This document shows positions 17,467-26,194 of a DNA stretch of 64,000 nt, in pieces; position 1 is the first letter of the stretch; the number at the start of each line of letters is the position of its first letter. A program made the translations under genes and the position numbers. Origin of the DNA: Paenibacillus peoriae (GTDB taxonomy: Bacteria > Bacillota > Bacilli > Paenibacillales > Paenibacillaceae); NCBI RefSeq assembly GCF_022531965.1, contig NZ_CP092831.1, forward strand, positions 2,608,501 through 2,672,500, in the 5' to 3' direction. Below the pieces are notes generated by a model that was not told where the DNA came from, did not search any database, and saw nothing but the letters and a program-made list of their open reading frames with translations.

Positions 17467-17999
17467 TGGTAAGTCCTAATATCTGATCATTCACATGTAC
17501 ATTACTTAATCCCCCGTGATAACAAACTACGGATGCAATGTTGAGATCTAATGAGAGACGAGCTGCACCCATATCCGGTGTGGTCGGGACATGAATCCCC
17601 CACCAGAATCCCGTTTACACTGTACATCGAATCCCCGGCAATAAGAGTCTTACTTTGCCTTAAATAAAGACTGTTATGACCAGGAGTATGACCAGGCGTA
17701 TGGATGACTGGAATTCTGCCGCAAAACGGCAGTTCCTGACCATCTATTAAGGTATCGTCCACTTTGCCCTTCGGGGGGATCCCAAGGTGACTATCTTTTA
17801 AAAGTGGGATCTCCCCTTGAATATACGGCTTATCCAGTTCGTGTGCATAGACTTTGATATGATTGCCACACTCCTGCAAAATCTCAGAAAGACAACCTAT
17901 ATGATCGACATCCTGATGCGTCAAAATCACAGCTTTTAGTTGGCCGAACGACACGTCTTAGCTGAAGCATTTTCTACTCCCTGTGAAATTTCCATAATA
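17467..17999 (-). pseudogene. MBL-fold metallohydrolase pseudogene, copy 1
   Basis: Minus-strand remnant of a metallo-beta-lactamase-fold hydrolase. It retains the zinc motif THQDVDHIG, then VIHTPGHTPGHNSLY and IAGDSMYSV, but lacks the N-terminal 40-50 residues and has shifts after GDSMYSV; the true C-terminal codons resume in another frame and end near VNDQILGL at about 17470. A second copy with the same truncated end lies at 21417-21962. The longest intact stretch is 17502-17954. Confidence 0.8.
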
Positions 18000-18269
18000 T
18001 CGGACTTCACGAACACGAATTTTTGTCACATTGCCGTGAACTGCATCACGTACATATTCCGTATATTGTGTTTGAGTCACAGAAATTGGTTTCGAGACAC
18101 CAACAAGTAAATGCAACGTTGCATCATAGGTGTACGTTGTTGGTACACCCAACACGTCAACAGCGCTTGTGATACTACCATAGTCGTTATAAGTCTGTGA
18201 TGTATTAACCACATACTTATTGGTATTTCCTGATTCATCCTTGGTTTTACGAGTCTTCCAATACCGCAA
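17985..18269 (-). pseudogene. RHS/YD-repeat protein fragment
   Basis: Minus-strand codons read YVVNTSQTYNDYGSITSAVD, then TTYTYDATLHLLVG, then YTEYVRDAVHGNVTKIRV: the Tyr-Asp-rich repeats of RHS/WapA-type toxin shells. No start, signal or toxin tip is present, and the fragment ends where the MBL pseudogene copy begins. It is a leftover of a much larger gene, possibly a contact-dependent toxin locus. Confidence 0.75.
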
Positions 18270-18382
18270 GATCGAATTACAAAATTGTTAGGTTGATGTA
18301 AGGCAAATCGATAGCTTAGGCCAGCCTGGCAGGATAAGATTAGAACAAACGAAAATAGAAATTTTTTGAAAGGAGAATCGAG

Positions 18383-19885
18383 ATGAGGCTGTTTGAACTG
18401 TTGCTTTTATTGTCAAACATCGGCTTATTTGCATTAACCGTACTATTAAAAAAAGGACGGCGTAGAATTCCAGTATTCGTTGCAAGCGGGATTGCCACAC
18501 TTTTACTGGTCATTCATTGGACGGTGGAAGGATACAGAGTTCAGCTATTTTTCCCATATTGCATAACGATCATTTTTTTAGCCATTTCAGGTTATAGCTA
18601 TTTTAAAAAAAACGGTCCCAAAAAAATCCCACGATTCATGTTGGGTTCAGCTTATACCGCTATAGCAATAATGCTGGTCGCAACAGCGGGTCTCATGTAT
18701 GCTTTTCCTGTATTTAAACTACCTGAACCGACAGGCGAATTTAAGGTAGGAACGCAAACTTTTCATTTCGTGGATACAAATAGGGAAGAGATTTTCGACG
18801 AAGCCAGAGAGGGTAAGAGAGAATTGATGGTTCAGGTCTGGTATCCGGCTCAAGCTAGCACCGGCAAGTACGCTCCCTTTATTCCCGATACCCAGATTTT
18901 ACGTTATATGGCCGCGAACTATGGCCTTCCCGAGTTTACGTTTCAACACCTGAAGTACGTATCCAGTCATGCTTATTCGGGGGCCGAAGTCTCTTCGGCA
19001 CAGACTTCATACCCGCTGATCCTTGCGAATCCCGGCAACGGCTCTTCCAGGTTTCTTCACACGTCGCAAGCCGAAAATCTCGCGAGTCATGGATATATCG
19101 TGGCAGTGATCGACCATACCTACAATACATTTGCAACCGAGTTTCCGGACGGGCGAATCACGACCAGCACAACCAACGACTTATTCTCGCCCGACCATGA
19201 TTACCAGACGAGTAGAGGAAATCGCGACAAGTTGGGAAAAGTTTTAACCGGCGATGTGGCGTTTGCGTTGGACCAATTCGAGCTCATCCAATCGGGGTTG
19301 ATTCCAAGTCATCTAAAAGGGAGGATTGATCTCGGTCATGTCGGGACGTTCGGTCATTCCATCGGCGGAGCGACGGCCTATGACGCTTCTTATGATCCGC
19401 GAATCACGGCTGGAATAGACCTTGATGGAGGGCTTTATCGACTGCGTGACAGAGAGGGTCTACGAAAGCCGTTTTTGTTCATCAACTCGGAAAGCTATTT
19501 CGAAAAATTGAAAATGGTGATGGATAACCGGGTCTACACGGATGCAGAGCTTAACCGTATGGGATCAACAAGAGAGTGGGAGGATCAAGTAACGGAAGAT
19601 AAAAAGTTGGAGCTTGAACGGATGCGCGAAACGGTCGACGAAGGAGGACAAGTCCTCTATATCGAAAATACGGAGCATTTGAATTTTACCGACGTACAGT
19701 TCATTTCTCCGATTTTCAAAATGCTGGGCATTACAGGAAAGATTGCGCCCGAAAGAGCGAACTCCGTTATCAATGCCTATATGCTGGATTTCTTCGATAG
19801 GTATCTGAAAAATCAAGGCGGAATCTTAATGAAAGGACCGGATAACCGCTTTCCGGAGGTGAAGTTCGTAACCTCGCTATTATAA
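18383..19885 (+). CDS. Membrane-anchored PAF-acetylhydrolase-like lipase
   Basis: A 500-residue protein with four N-terminal membrane helices (about residues 3-20, 33-50, 54-72, 88-110) followed by an alpha/beta-hydrolase domain of the platelet-activating-factor acetylhydrolase (isoform II) type. Visible: VQVWYPA, ANPGNGSSRF (oxyanion region), the nucleophile elbow GTFGHSIGGATAYD, the acid near GIDLDGG, and a late His in NTEHLNFTD. GAAAGGAG precedes the ATG. Likely hydrolyses lipid esters at the outer membrane face. Flanked on both sides by MBL-pseudogene copies. Confidence 0.88.
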   Translation: MRLFELLLLLSNIGLFALTVLLKKGRRRIPVFVASGIATLLLVIHWTVEGYRVQLFFPYCITIIFLAISGYSYFKKNGPKKIPRFMLGSAYTAIAIMLVATAGLMYAFPVFKLPEPTGEFKVGTQTFHFVDTNREEIFDEAREGKRELMVQVWYPAQASTGKYAPFIPDTQILRYMAANYGLPEFTFQHLKYVSSHAYSGAEVSSAQTSYPLILANPGNGSSRFLHTSQAENLASHGYIVAVIDHTYNTFATEFPDGRITTSTTNDLFSPDHDYQTSRGNRDKLGKVLTGDVAFALDQFELIQSGLIPSHLKGRIDLGHVGTFGHSIGGATAYDASYDPRITAGIDLDGGLYRLRDREGLRKPFLFINSESYFEKLKMVMDNRVYTDAELNRMGSTREWEDQVTEDKKLELERMRETVDEGGQVLYIENTEHLNFTDVQFISPIFKMLGITGKIAPERANSVINAYMLDFFDRYLKNQGGILMKGPDNRFPEVKFVTSLL

Positions 19886-19904
19886 ATTACGGAACAGAGT
19901 ACCG

Positions 19905-20150
19905 ATTTTGATATGCTCCCCTTCAAGTAGACAGGTTTAATAAATAAACCGCTGCTTGAAGGGGAGTTTTATTTTGTCTAAGAAAAACGAATACAATGCG
20001 ATTGAGAAACTAGCCATCATACAGGAGTTAAAAGCAGGACAGAGCGCCGTGTGGAAGTAGCAAAAAAACATAACACAGCGTTACCACCTTAGTGAAGTGG
20101 CGACATCGCTATGAGTTGTACGGAATTGAGGGGGAAGGTTTCCTCCGGAT
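19905..20150 (+). pseudogene. IS150-type (IS3 family) left end and orfA remnant
   Basis: CTCCCCTTCAAG / CTTGAAGGGGAG at 19917-19966 with an upstream TG is typical of an IS150-group left end. Then SKKNEYNAIEKLAIIQELKA is followed after a frameshift by VEVAKKHNTA and, after another, VKWRHRYELYGIEG, the HTH protein of IS3-family orfA. No orfB remains. The following sequence to about 20250 is unidentified. Confidence 0.8.
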
Positions 20151-20542
20151 AAGAAGATTTGTGGATGCTCGCCGCCACGTGTCTTCTGGTAATCGTAGAT
20201 GACCGCCAGCGCTACACCGTGTCCGGTGCGATACGTGCTACTACGTTTGTTTTAATGGCTGTTAAATTTCTTATTGATTTATAAAGACCGACTTTATCTA
20301 GATGGGGAAGTAATTTTTGTGAAAAAAACTTAAATATAGGTTGAATATGGATTTTGTTTCCATTATACTCCTGCTTGAGCGGTATATTTTTTCAATCGTC
20401 TATCTACGATTCTAACTTATGAGCTGTCCAAGAAGAAAAATATAAAGAGAGGTGATCCCCGTTTCAATGGTCAATACCGCTTGAAGGCTTATTTTCCTGA
20501 AGTGTCTAAGAACTTGGATTATTATTATTGAGGAGGGAACTA
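20151..20542. other. Upstream region of the GH16 gene
   Basis: About 390 bases without a supported gene. The last 250 are AT-rich and presumably hold the glucanase promoter; no convincing -35/-10 pair, antiterminator site or cre box could be assigned. Confidence 0.35.
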
Positions 20543-21325
20543 ATGCTAAGAAAAGGATTATGTGCGGTTGCGCTGCTCAGTCTCCTAACCGTTCTGCTTC
20601 CAGCAATGCATACAAGCGCAGCACCGAACTCGAATCTTGTGTGGAGCGACGAATTTAATGGAACTTCGTTAAATCGGTCCAATTGGACCCCTGAAATCGG
20701 TACCGGAAGCGGCGGATGGGGAAACAATGAACTGCAGTACTATACCAACCGTGCGCAGAATTTGCAGGTTACTGGAGGCAATCTGGTGATTACGGCACAA
20801 AAAGAAGCTTACGGCGGAATGAATTACACCTCTGCCCGGATCAAAACTCAAGACTTGAAAAAATTCACTTATGGGAAAGTGGAAGCGCGCATCAAGTTAC
20901 CATCCGGTCAAGGGATATGGCCGGCTTTCTGGATGTTAGGCAGAAACATCAGCTCGGTAGGTTGGCCGAAATGCGGAGAAATCGACATTATGGAACGTGT
21001 AAACAACAATCCTTCTGTGAACGGTACTGTGCATTGGGATGCGGGAGGACACGCTGACTTCGGGCGAGTATCGGGCAATCTGGATTTTTCCCAATACCAT
21101 GTGTACAGCATCGAGTGGGACTCCAAGTATATCCGCTGGTTTGTCGACGGGCAGCAGTTCAATGAATTTTATATAGAGAACGGAACCGGGAACACCGAAG
21201 AATTTCAGCAGCCGTTCTTTATTCTCCTGAACCTAGCGGTCGGCGGAAACTGGCCTGGTGCTCCCAATAACTCGACGCAGTTCCCGTCCCAAATGCTAGT
21301 CGATTACGTGCGTGTCTATCAATAA
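20543..21325 (+). CDS. Secreted GH16 beta-glucanase (laminarinase/licheninase type)
   Basis: A 260-residue secreted endo-beta-glucanase. Signal peptide MLRKGLCAVALLSLLTVLLP with cleavage near TSAAP; mature domain starts NLVWSDEFNGTSLN. The GH16 catalytic motif GEIDIMERV (two Glu and the Asp) lies near residues 150-158, with WPAFWMLG before it and YSIEWDSKYIRWFVDG after it, typical of the laminarinase-like subgroup. No carbohydrate-binding module. The frame extends to TTG 20528 but GAGGAGGG serves ATG 20543. Degrades beta-1,3 or mixed-linkage glucans outside the cell. Confidence 0.94.
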   Translation: MLRKGLCAVALLSLLTVLLPAMHTSAAPNSNLVWSDEFNGTSLNRSNWTPEIGTGSGGWGNNELQYYTNRAQNLQVTGGNLVITAQKEAYGGMNYTSARIKTQDLKKFTYGKVEARIKLPSGQGIWPAFWMLGRNISSVGWPKCGEIDIMERVNNNPSVNGTVHWDAGGHADFGRVSGNLDFSQYHVYSIEWDSKYIRWFVDGQQFNEFYIENGTGNTEEFQQPFFILLNLAVGGNWPGAPNNSTQFPSQMLVDYVRVYQ

Positions 21326-21361
21326 AGTGTGGGCATTAGATACAATTCATATGAACATTAT

Positions 21362-21393
21362 AAAAGCAACCCCGGTCATTTACGGGGTTGCTT
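21362..21393 (+). terminator. Intrinsic terminator
   Basis: AAGCAACCCCG / CGGGGTTGCTT stem followed by TTC. Ends the GH16 gene. Confidence 0.8.
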
Positions 21394-21416
21394 CAATTCG
21401 CTATAAATTAACTCGC

Positions 21417-21962
21417 CACTAAGTCCTAATATCTGATCATTCACATGTACATTACTTAATCCCCCGTGATAACAAACTACGGATGCAATATCGAGATCTA
21501 AATACTTTTTCAATGAGAGACGAGCTGCATCCATATCCGGTGTGGTCGGAACATGAATTCCCCCGAGAACCCCGCTACACTGTACATCGAATCCCCGGCT
21601 ATAAGAGTCTTACTTTGCCTTAAATAAAGACTGATATGACCAGGTGTATGCCCAGGCGTATGGATGACGCTAATCCTGCCGCAAAACGGCAGTTCCTGAC
21701 CATCTATTAAGGTATCGTCCACTTTGCCCTTCGGGCGATGCACAAGGTGACTATCTTTAAAAAGTGGGAGTTCTCCCTGAATATACGGCTTATCCAGTTC
21801 GTGTGCATAGACTAGACTTTAATATGATCGCCACACTCCTGCAAAATCTCAGGAAGACAACCTATATGATCGACATCATGATGTGTCAAAATCACAGCTT
21901 TTAGTTTGTCGAACGACACGTCTTAGCTGAAGCATTTCTACTTCCTCTAAAATTTTCATAAT
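21417..21962 (-). pseudogene. MBL-fold metallohydrolase pseudogene, copy 2
   Basis: Second copy of the remnant at 17467-17999, in the same orientation, with the same missing N-terminus and the same end points. It carries different small changes: an extra CTAGAC repeat near 21811 breaks the frame before PYIQGE, and the C-terminal codons (PDMDAARLSLKKYLDLDIAS then VVCYHGGLSNVHVNDQILGL) are better preserved than in copy 1. The longest intact stretch is 21510-21743, which includes VIHTPGHTPGHISLY. Confidence 0.8.
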
Positions 21963-22007
21963 ATAGGGTCTCCGTACAATGTAATTGACACCCATACTAA
22001 AATAGGT

Positions 22008-22214
22008 TCAAGGGGCGAATCCAACTCTATGGCGTTGCCGTTCCTTAATGTCAATGGATACGGTGCGAATAGATGTGATAGGAATAACAAGCGTTTGATA
22101 TTGCGTAAGATATTTAACGAACTAGTCGTCAATCTGATCCAATATCCCGTCGCATACATTTGCCCCATCTATAAAATGAATAGTTACTTCCTTACCTTGT
22201 AAACTTGCTAACAT
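22008..22214 (-). pseudogene. Small Sm-like protein gene with in-frame stop
   Basis: GAGGTGATGTC precedes an ATG at 22214. Codons read MLASLQGKEVTIHFIDGANV, CDGILDQIDD, a TAG at 22122-22124, and then in the same frame FVKYLTQYQTLVIPITSIRT to a TGA at 22008. The pattern (V-T-I-x-F-x-D-G, then I-P-I-T-S-I) resembles a small Sm/Hfq-like beta-barrel as found in some Bacillota proteins. One nonsense change separates it from an intact 68-residue gene. Confidence 0.6.
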
Positions 22215-22271
22215 GACATCACCTCATATTTTCTTAAAGTTTCTTGCGGATCATTAGGGTTTGAGCATACT

Positions 22272-22856
22272 CTATAAAGAAGTGATCACCTGATCAATAA
22301 CACCATATTCCAGTGCCTCCTGAGCGGACATGTAAAAATCCCGGTCCATATCTTTTTCGACTTTTTCAAAAGATTGTCCGGTCCGATCAGCTGTGATACG
22401 GGTTGCCTTTTCACGAGTCCATAAAATTCGTTTTGCGCTGATCGCAATATCGCTGGCCTGACCTTGTGCGCCGCCGTGCGGCTGATGGATCATGATTTCA
22501 CTGTTCGGCAACGCCGAACGTTTCCCTTTGGCGCCCGCTAGCAACAGGATCGCGCCAAACGAAGCAGCGAATCCCGTACATATCGTGTGTACATCAGGTT
22601 TGATGTACTGCATCGTATCATAAATGGCAAATCCTGCGGAAGTAGAGCCACCCGGGCTGTTGATATACATGTAAATTTCTTTTTCCGGATCTTCTGCCGC
22701 CAGGAACAATAATTGAGCAATAATACTGTTAGCCAAATGATCATCGATGGCTGCCCCGACAAACACAATACGATCCTTTAATAGTCTGGAATAGATATCG
22801 TACGATCTTTCACCTTGAGCAGTTTGCTCAACAACATATGGAACATAAACACTCAT
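22272..22856 (-). CDS. ClpP-family serine protease, variant paralogue
   Basis: A 194-residue ClpP peptidase. Nucleophile region [16 protein letters not shown] (Ser about residue 97), His in [16 protein letters not shown], Asp in [14 protein letters not shown]: the triad is intact and the length is normal. The residue after the catalytic Ser is Phe, where housekeeping ClpP usually has Met, and GFAAS replaces GMAAS. The frame opens at ATG 22871 but GGGGGT suits ATG 22856. It is not next to clp ATPase or trxB genes and lies beside an ECF sigma gene, which suggests an accessory ClpP. Confidence 0.92.
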   Translation of the reverse strand: MSVYVPYVVEQTAQGERSYDIYSRLLKDRIVFVGAAIDDHLANSIIAQLLFLAAEDPEKEIYMYINSPGGSTSAGFAIYDTMQYIKPDVHTICTGFAASFGAILLLAGAKGKRSALPNSEIMIHQPHGGAQGQASDIAISAKRILWTREKATRITADRTGQSFEKVEKDMDRDFYMSAQEALEYGVIDQVITSL

Positions 22857-22961
22857 TTGTGATACCCCCATTTTCTTGGTTCAGTTGATTTCTCCTTGTA
22901 AACGAACCGAGGCCGTAAAAAGATACGGAGGTTTCAATGGGAAAACGATTTGCGTAAATGG

Positions 22962-22990
22962 TGTAACTTTTACAACCACTTGTTCGTTTA
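22962..22990 (+). promoter_or_regulatory. Possible ECF-type promoter upstream of the sigma gene
   Basis: TGTAAC (22962-22967), a 17-base spacer and CGTTTA (22985-22990). The AAC and CGT cores at this spacing are typical of ECF-dependent, often autoregulated promoters. Inference only. Confidence 0.4.
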
Positions 22991-23054
22991 CATTGGAGGT
23001 AACAAAGGCTTTGCTCTAGGAAAGGGCAGAATAAGACCGTGGAGGAGAGGACCT

Positions 23055-23780
23055 ATGCGCATAGATGATTCTATACAAATGACAGATAATACAATAAACA
23101 TCGAGAACTTGGAGGAATTACAGGCAGTCCTGAAGCGTTACTGTCTGTCGCTTACGAAATCAAATTGGGATGCGGAAGAATTGGCTCAGGATACTTGGGT
23201 AAAAGCATTAGGAAAGTTAAACAATCTCGAACATACAAACCCCAAAGCGCTTTTGCTGCGGATTGCGAAGAACACCTGGATTGATGAGATACGGAGAAAA
23301 GCAGTCTACAGTCGGGTATTGAATAGAGAACAAGCGAAAGTAACTGTGCCGGATCATGGATCTTTTGAAATCGAGATAGTGTTACAGTCCTTAATGAATC
23401 ATTTATCTCCGCTTCAGAGAACAGTTTTTTTGCTACGAGATGTGTTTGGATATTCGATTCGTGAGACATCCGACATGCTCAAAACAACGGAGGGAGCGGT
23501 AAAAGTTGCACTCCACCGGGCACGAAAATCGCTTGAAGCAGTCAAGGAGGATCTCCTCAAAGGAGAGTTATCCTTACCGGAAAGTGAAAACTCGAAAACT
23601 TTTCTGAGAGCGTTGACAGCGGCATATCATAGGGGGGATATTGCAACATTGGTTATGCTCTCCCATCAGGATGTAATGGAGCCGGACGTGGTAATCGGAA
23701 TCGTTAATCATAAGCTGCACCGGAGTCTCGCTTCAGTAAAACAAACGGATTCCCATACCATGAGTATGATAGCGGCGTAG
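23055..23780 (+). CDS. ECF-type RNA polymerase sigma factor
   Basis: A 241-residue group 4 sigma factor. Region 2 spans about residues 25-90 (DAEELAQDTWVKALGKL, then NPKALLLRIAKNTWIDEIRR); region 4 is at about residues 125-175 (LSPLQRTVFLLRDVFGYSIR, with HTH GAVKVALHRARKSL). A further 65 residues follow, a modest C-terminal extension without a recognised fold. GGAGGAGAGG precedes ATG 23055; the frame is open to 22950 without a ribosome site. No anti-sigma gene follows, so control may come from the extension or another locus. Confidence 0.9.
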   Translation: MRIDDSIQMTDNTINIENLEELQAVLKRYCLSLTKSNWDAEELAQDTWVKALGKLNNLEHTNPKALLLRIAKNTWIDEIRRKAVYSRVLNREQAKVTVPDHGSFEIEIVLQSLMNHLSPLQRTVFLLRDVFGYSIRETSDMLKTTEGAVKVALHRARKSLEAVKEDLLKGELSLPESENSKTFLRALTAAYHRGDIATLVMLSHQDVMEPDVVIGIVNHKLHRSLASVKQTDSHTMSMIAA

Positions 23781-23902
23781 TTTGCGAAGAGAAATGTGGA
23801 ACTCATCATAGTGGTTATTTCTGATAAAACATTTTCCCGGTCATTCCAATTTATAGCTCTTAGCTGGGATTAAAATGAAGTATATTAAAGAAGATAGCGG
23901 AA

Positions 23903-24208
23903 GGGGAAGGTTCAAATAGGTGAATTAGAAAATTTGTTAGAAGATAATAACCCCATAGTCTTATATCATGCAATGACACAGATAGGAAAAGAAGGCTTCC
24001 GTACAGAGAAAATGATAAAAAAATTAAGTGAATTATCATTAAAAAGGGAACCCCAAGATAAACTATTAGGTTATTATAAGGTGGGAGACCTAGCAATAGC
24101 GACTTGATAAAACTTGGAGAAAAGAAAGAAGAAATATCTGGATTTAGAACTTTAGATGAATTTGAAAAAAAGATGGTTTTCCGATTATTTGAAGAAGTTG
24201 AATGGTAA
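23903..24208 (+). pseudogene. HEAT-like small protein, frameshifted
   Basis: Plus-strand codons read IGELENLLEDNNPIVLYHAM, then TEKMIKKLSELSLKRE, GYYKVGDLAIA and two stops; in another frame the sequence resumes DLIKLGEKKEEISGFRTLDE and ends EEVEW-TAA at 24206-24208. The helix-turn-helix spacing resembles HEAT/armadillo-type repeats. No proper start codon is visible (ATA follows GGGGAAGG). Probably a broken immunity-like or HEAT protein. Confidence 0.5.
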
Positions 24209-24404
24209 GAATTCCTGTTCATCTGGATGAAAGCTTTAAATAAACTTATTTCAACTCGAACCATGAGGAGAAATAGGTTTATTCGTATCTAATGGGGATA
24301 CACCAAATGAAAAGGATACGTAATCAATCGATGCATGGGACAAGCACATTGCGAATTAAAGCAACTACCTGAACGAAATGAGTGTAATATTTCAAACTGT
24401 ATTT

Positions 24405-24944
24405 CTATTGATAACGATGCAAGAAGCCATCAACTAGTTTGGCGTTTGTCATCTGAATTACAGACTGATCTTCGAGTTCCTCGGCCATATCATCATCCGT
24501 CATGGACACGAAAAAAATAATATCTTCTTTGGCTTGACCAAATTGATTGAAAAGCACGTCGTCTGTTTCCTTAACTACCTTGGCCATAATTTTTATCATT
24601 TCATCTTTATAATCAAACACATTTTCGGTTGCATATAGAAATTTGCTCATATGATTCAAGTGTGTTGCATCGCCATATTGATATTCGCAAAATCCCCATC
24701 TATAATAATTTTCATCTTCCTTGCTGTCGCACAGGCCTTCGGCTTTCATGTTTGTGATATGTCTAACAAGGGATTCTTCTGTATTAACAGCTAGAAACAA
24801 GGTGACAAAATCGCTGTCTGTGCCAAAAGCACAGGCGTAAACCTTCTCATTCTTCACTTCTTTCAGTATGCTTTTAAGATCATCCAAAAATCCTGCCCTA
24901 AATCTTTCCTCAAATTCATTCAAAAAATTGTTCATCTGGTTCAT
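24405..24944 (-). CDS. DUF4303-type protein
   Basis: A 179-residue soluble protein. Its N-terminal phrase EKVYACAFGTDSDFVTLFLA and the Trp/Tyr-rich WGFCEYQYGD fit the DUF4303 family as I know it, which is uncharacterised and often found near polymorphic toxins as a possible immunity protein. Weak ribosome site (AGGAGC further upstream on the minus strand). Close to a broken HEAT-like gene and 6 kb from an RHS fragment, consistent with a decayed toxin-immunity neighbourhood, but that link is inference. Confidence 0.7.
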   Translation of the reverse strand: MNQMNNFLNEFEERFRAGFLDDLKSILKEVKNEKVYACAFGTDSDFVTLFLAVNTEESLVRHITNMKAEGLCDSKEDENYYRWGFCEYQYGDATHLNHMSKFLYATENVFDYKDEMIKIMAKVVKETDDVLFNQFGQAKEDIIFFVSMTDDDMAEELEDQSVIQMTNAKLVDGFLHRYQ

Positions 24945-25224
24945 ATGCTCCTTTATGAGTCTTATGCTTGATTATACATTATCATTATTAGCACGACTCG
25001 TGTAGCCTACCATGCTCAGCCAATAGCAAGATTTGCAATGAAAAAAATAAACGCAAGACAGGCTAGCCAAGCAGAAAGTGTAAATCCGTAACATCTAGAA
25101 GCCGCTCTTAGGATAACGGGGACTCCTGTTCAGCTGGATAAATGCACTTAATTTCAAATTTTTATTCGGAAGCTAAGTTAGAAAGTGTGTCTCACACTCT
25201 GGAAAAAGTATTGGGGAGTCGGTT

Positions 25225-25338
25225 ATGGATGGTAAAAAATTTGTTCTTATGCTTTTACTTTTCTGCTTGTTGGGCATTGTAGGGCTAGTGGCATTAATCT
25301 ACGGATTTATGTGGTTCGTATTCATGATTAGTATTTAA
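25225..25338 (+). CDS. Small single-helix membrane protein
   Basis: Thirty-seven codons with GGGGAG seven bases upstream of the ATG. Product MDGKKFVLMLLLFCLLGIVG then ALIYGFMWFVFMISI: almost entirely one long hydrophobic segment with a basic N-terminus. No homologue recognised; too short for default gene finders. Confidence 0.5.
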   Translation: MDGKKFVLMLLLFCLLGIVGLVALIYGFMWFVFMISI

Positions 25339-25454
25339 AATCAGCTATCTAACAGCTCAATTTTTAATCGCTTGCTTTTTGCTGATATCATTTAGCTGGT
25401 CCCAGGTGAGCAGAAGTTATGCTATACTTGCGAGGTAAAAGGGGGTGCCTACTG

Positions 25455-25559
25455 ATGGAGAATCTGTTAGGATTGTCTGTGACTTCTTACACTCATGCAA
25501 AGCCAATTATTAAGAAACGTTACTTTGTATGGGGCGAAACAATTTTTAACGCTGAATAA
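25455..25559 (+). CDS. Possible 34-residue peptide
   Basis: GGGGGTG lies eight bases before the ATG and a TATACT element is at about 25421. The product MENLLGLSVTSYTHAKPIIK ends KRYFVWGETIFNAE. It directly precedes the CD3324-type gene, so it could be a leader peptide or a small protein. Low confidence. Confidence 0.35.
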   Translation: MENLLGLSVTSYTHAKPIIKKRYFVWGETIFNAE

Positions 25560-25621
25560 GCTTTTTAATATTTTTGGCTTTGCACCTTATTTTAAAAAAT
25601 CAAAATAAGGGGCGAGTAAAA

Positions 25622-25891
25622 TTGAGATATACGAATGCTTCCAAAGTTTTACCTCAAGAATTAATTATAGAAATCCAAAAATATGTTCAAGGAGAGAATC
25701 TGTATATTCCTAAGCCAAAAACGGAATATATGGATTGGGGAAGCTTGAGTGGCGGGAGATGGTTGCTAGAACAGCGAAATGCCGCAATCAGAAATGCTTT
25801 TCAAAATAGAATCAGTATCGAGCAATTAGCTAATGAGTTTTTCCTCTCTACCGAAACCATTAAGAAAATTGTTTATTCACATAAAAAGTAG
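25622..25891 (+). CDS. CD3324-type small HTH protein
   Basis: An 89-residue protein whose phrases RYTNASKVLPQELIIEIQKY and VQGENLYIPK match the CD3324 family of small Bacillota proteins; a C-terminal helix-turn-helix (SIEQLANEFFLSTETIKKIV) suggests DNA binding. The natural start is TTG 25622, nine bases after AAGGGG; the ATG at 25574 gives a less likely extension. Function in the family is not established. Closed by a terminator. Confidence 0.8.
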   Translation: MRYTNASKVLPQELIIEIQKYVQGENLYIPKPKTEYMDWGSLSGGRWLLEQRNAAIRNAFQNRISIEQLANEFFLSTETIKKIVYSHKK

Positions 25892-25913
25892 ATGGACATA
25901 ACGTGATAAGCTT

Positions 25914-25965
25914 AAGACGCGACCGGATAATCGCTATGAACGACCAATCCGGTCGCGTCTTTTTG
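25914..25965 (+). terminator. Strong intrinsic terminator
   Basis: AGACGCGACCGGAT / ATCCGGTCGCGTCT stem followed by five T. Ends the CD3324-type gene. Confidence 0.92.
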
Positions 25966-26194
25966 TTTGGTAAAAGGTTTGATGTGCCTTCGCATTCCCA
26001 CAGCCAGATTCCGAAATACTTTTTTGGCATTCCATTTTTTTATAATTTTTATGTCGAGAATGATTCTAACTCGTTGTTTTCATTTATAAAGCTGATTTTA
26101 AACTTAAAATATAAATATAAACGACAACAACAATTGAAGGGAAATATGTATTGATTCATTGTCTTTAAAACAAGAAAGTGAGGAAAAGATTACT

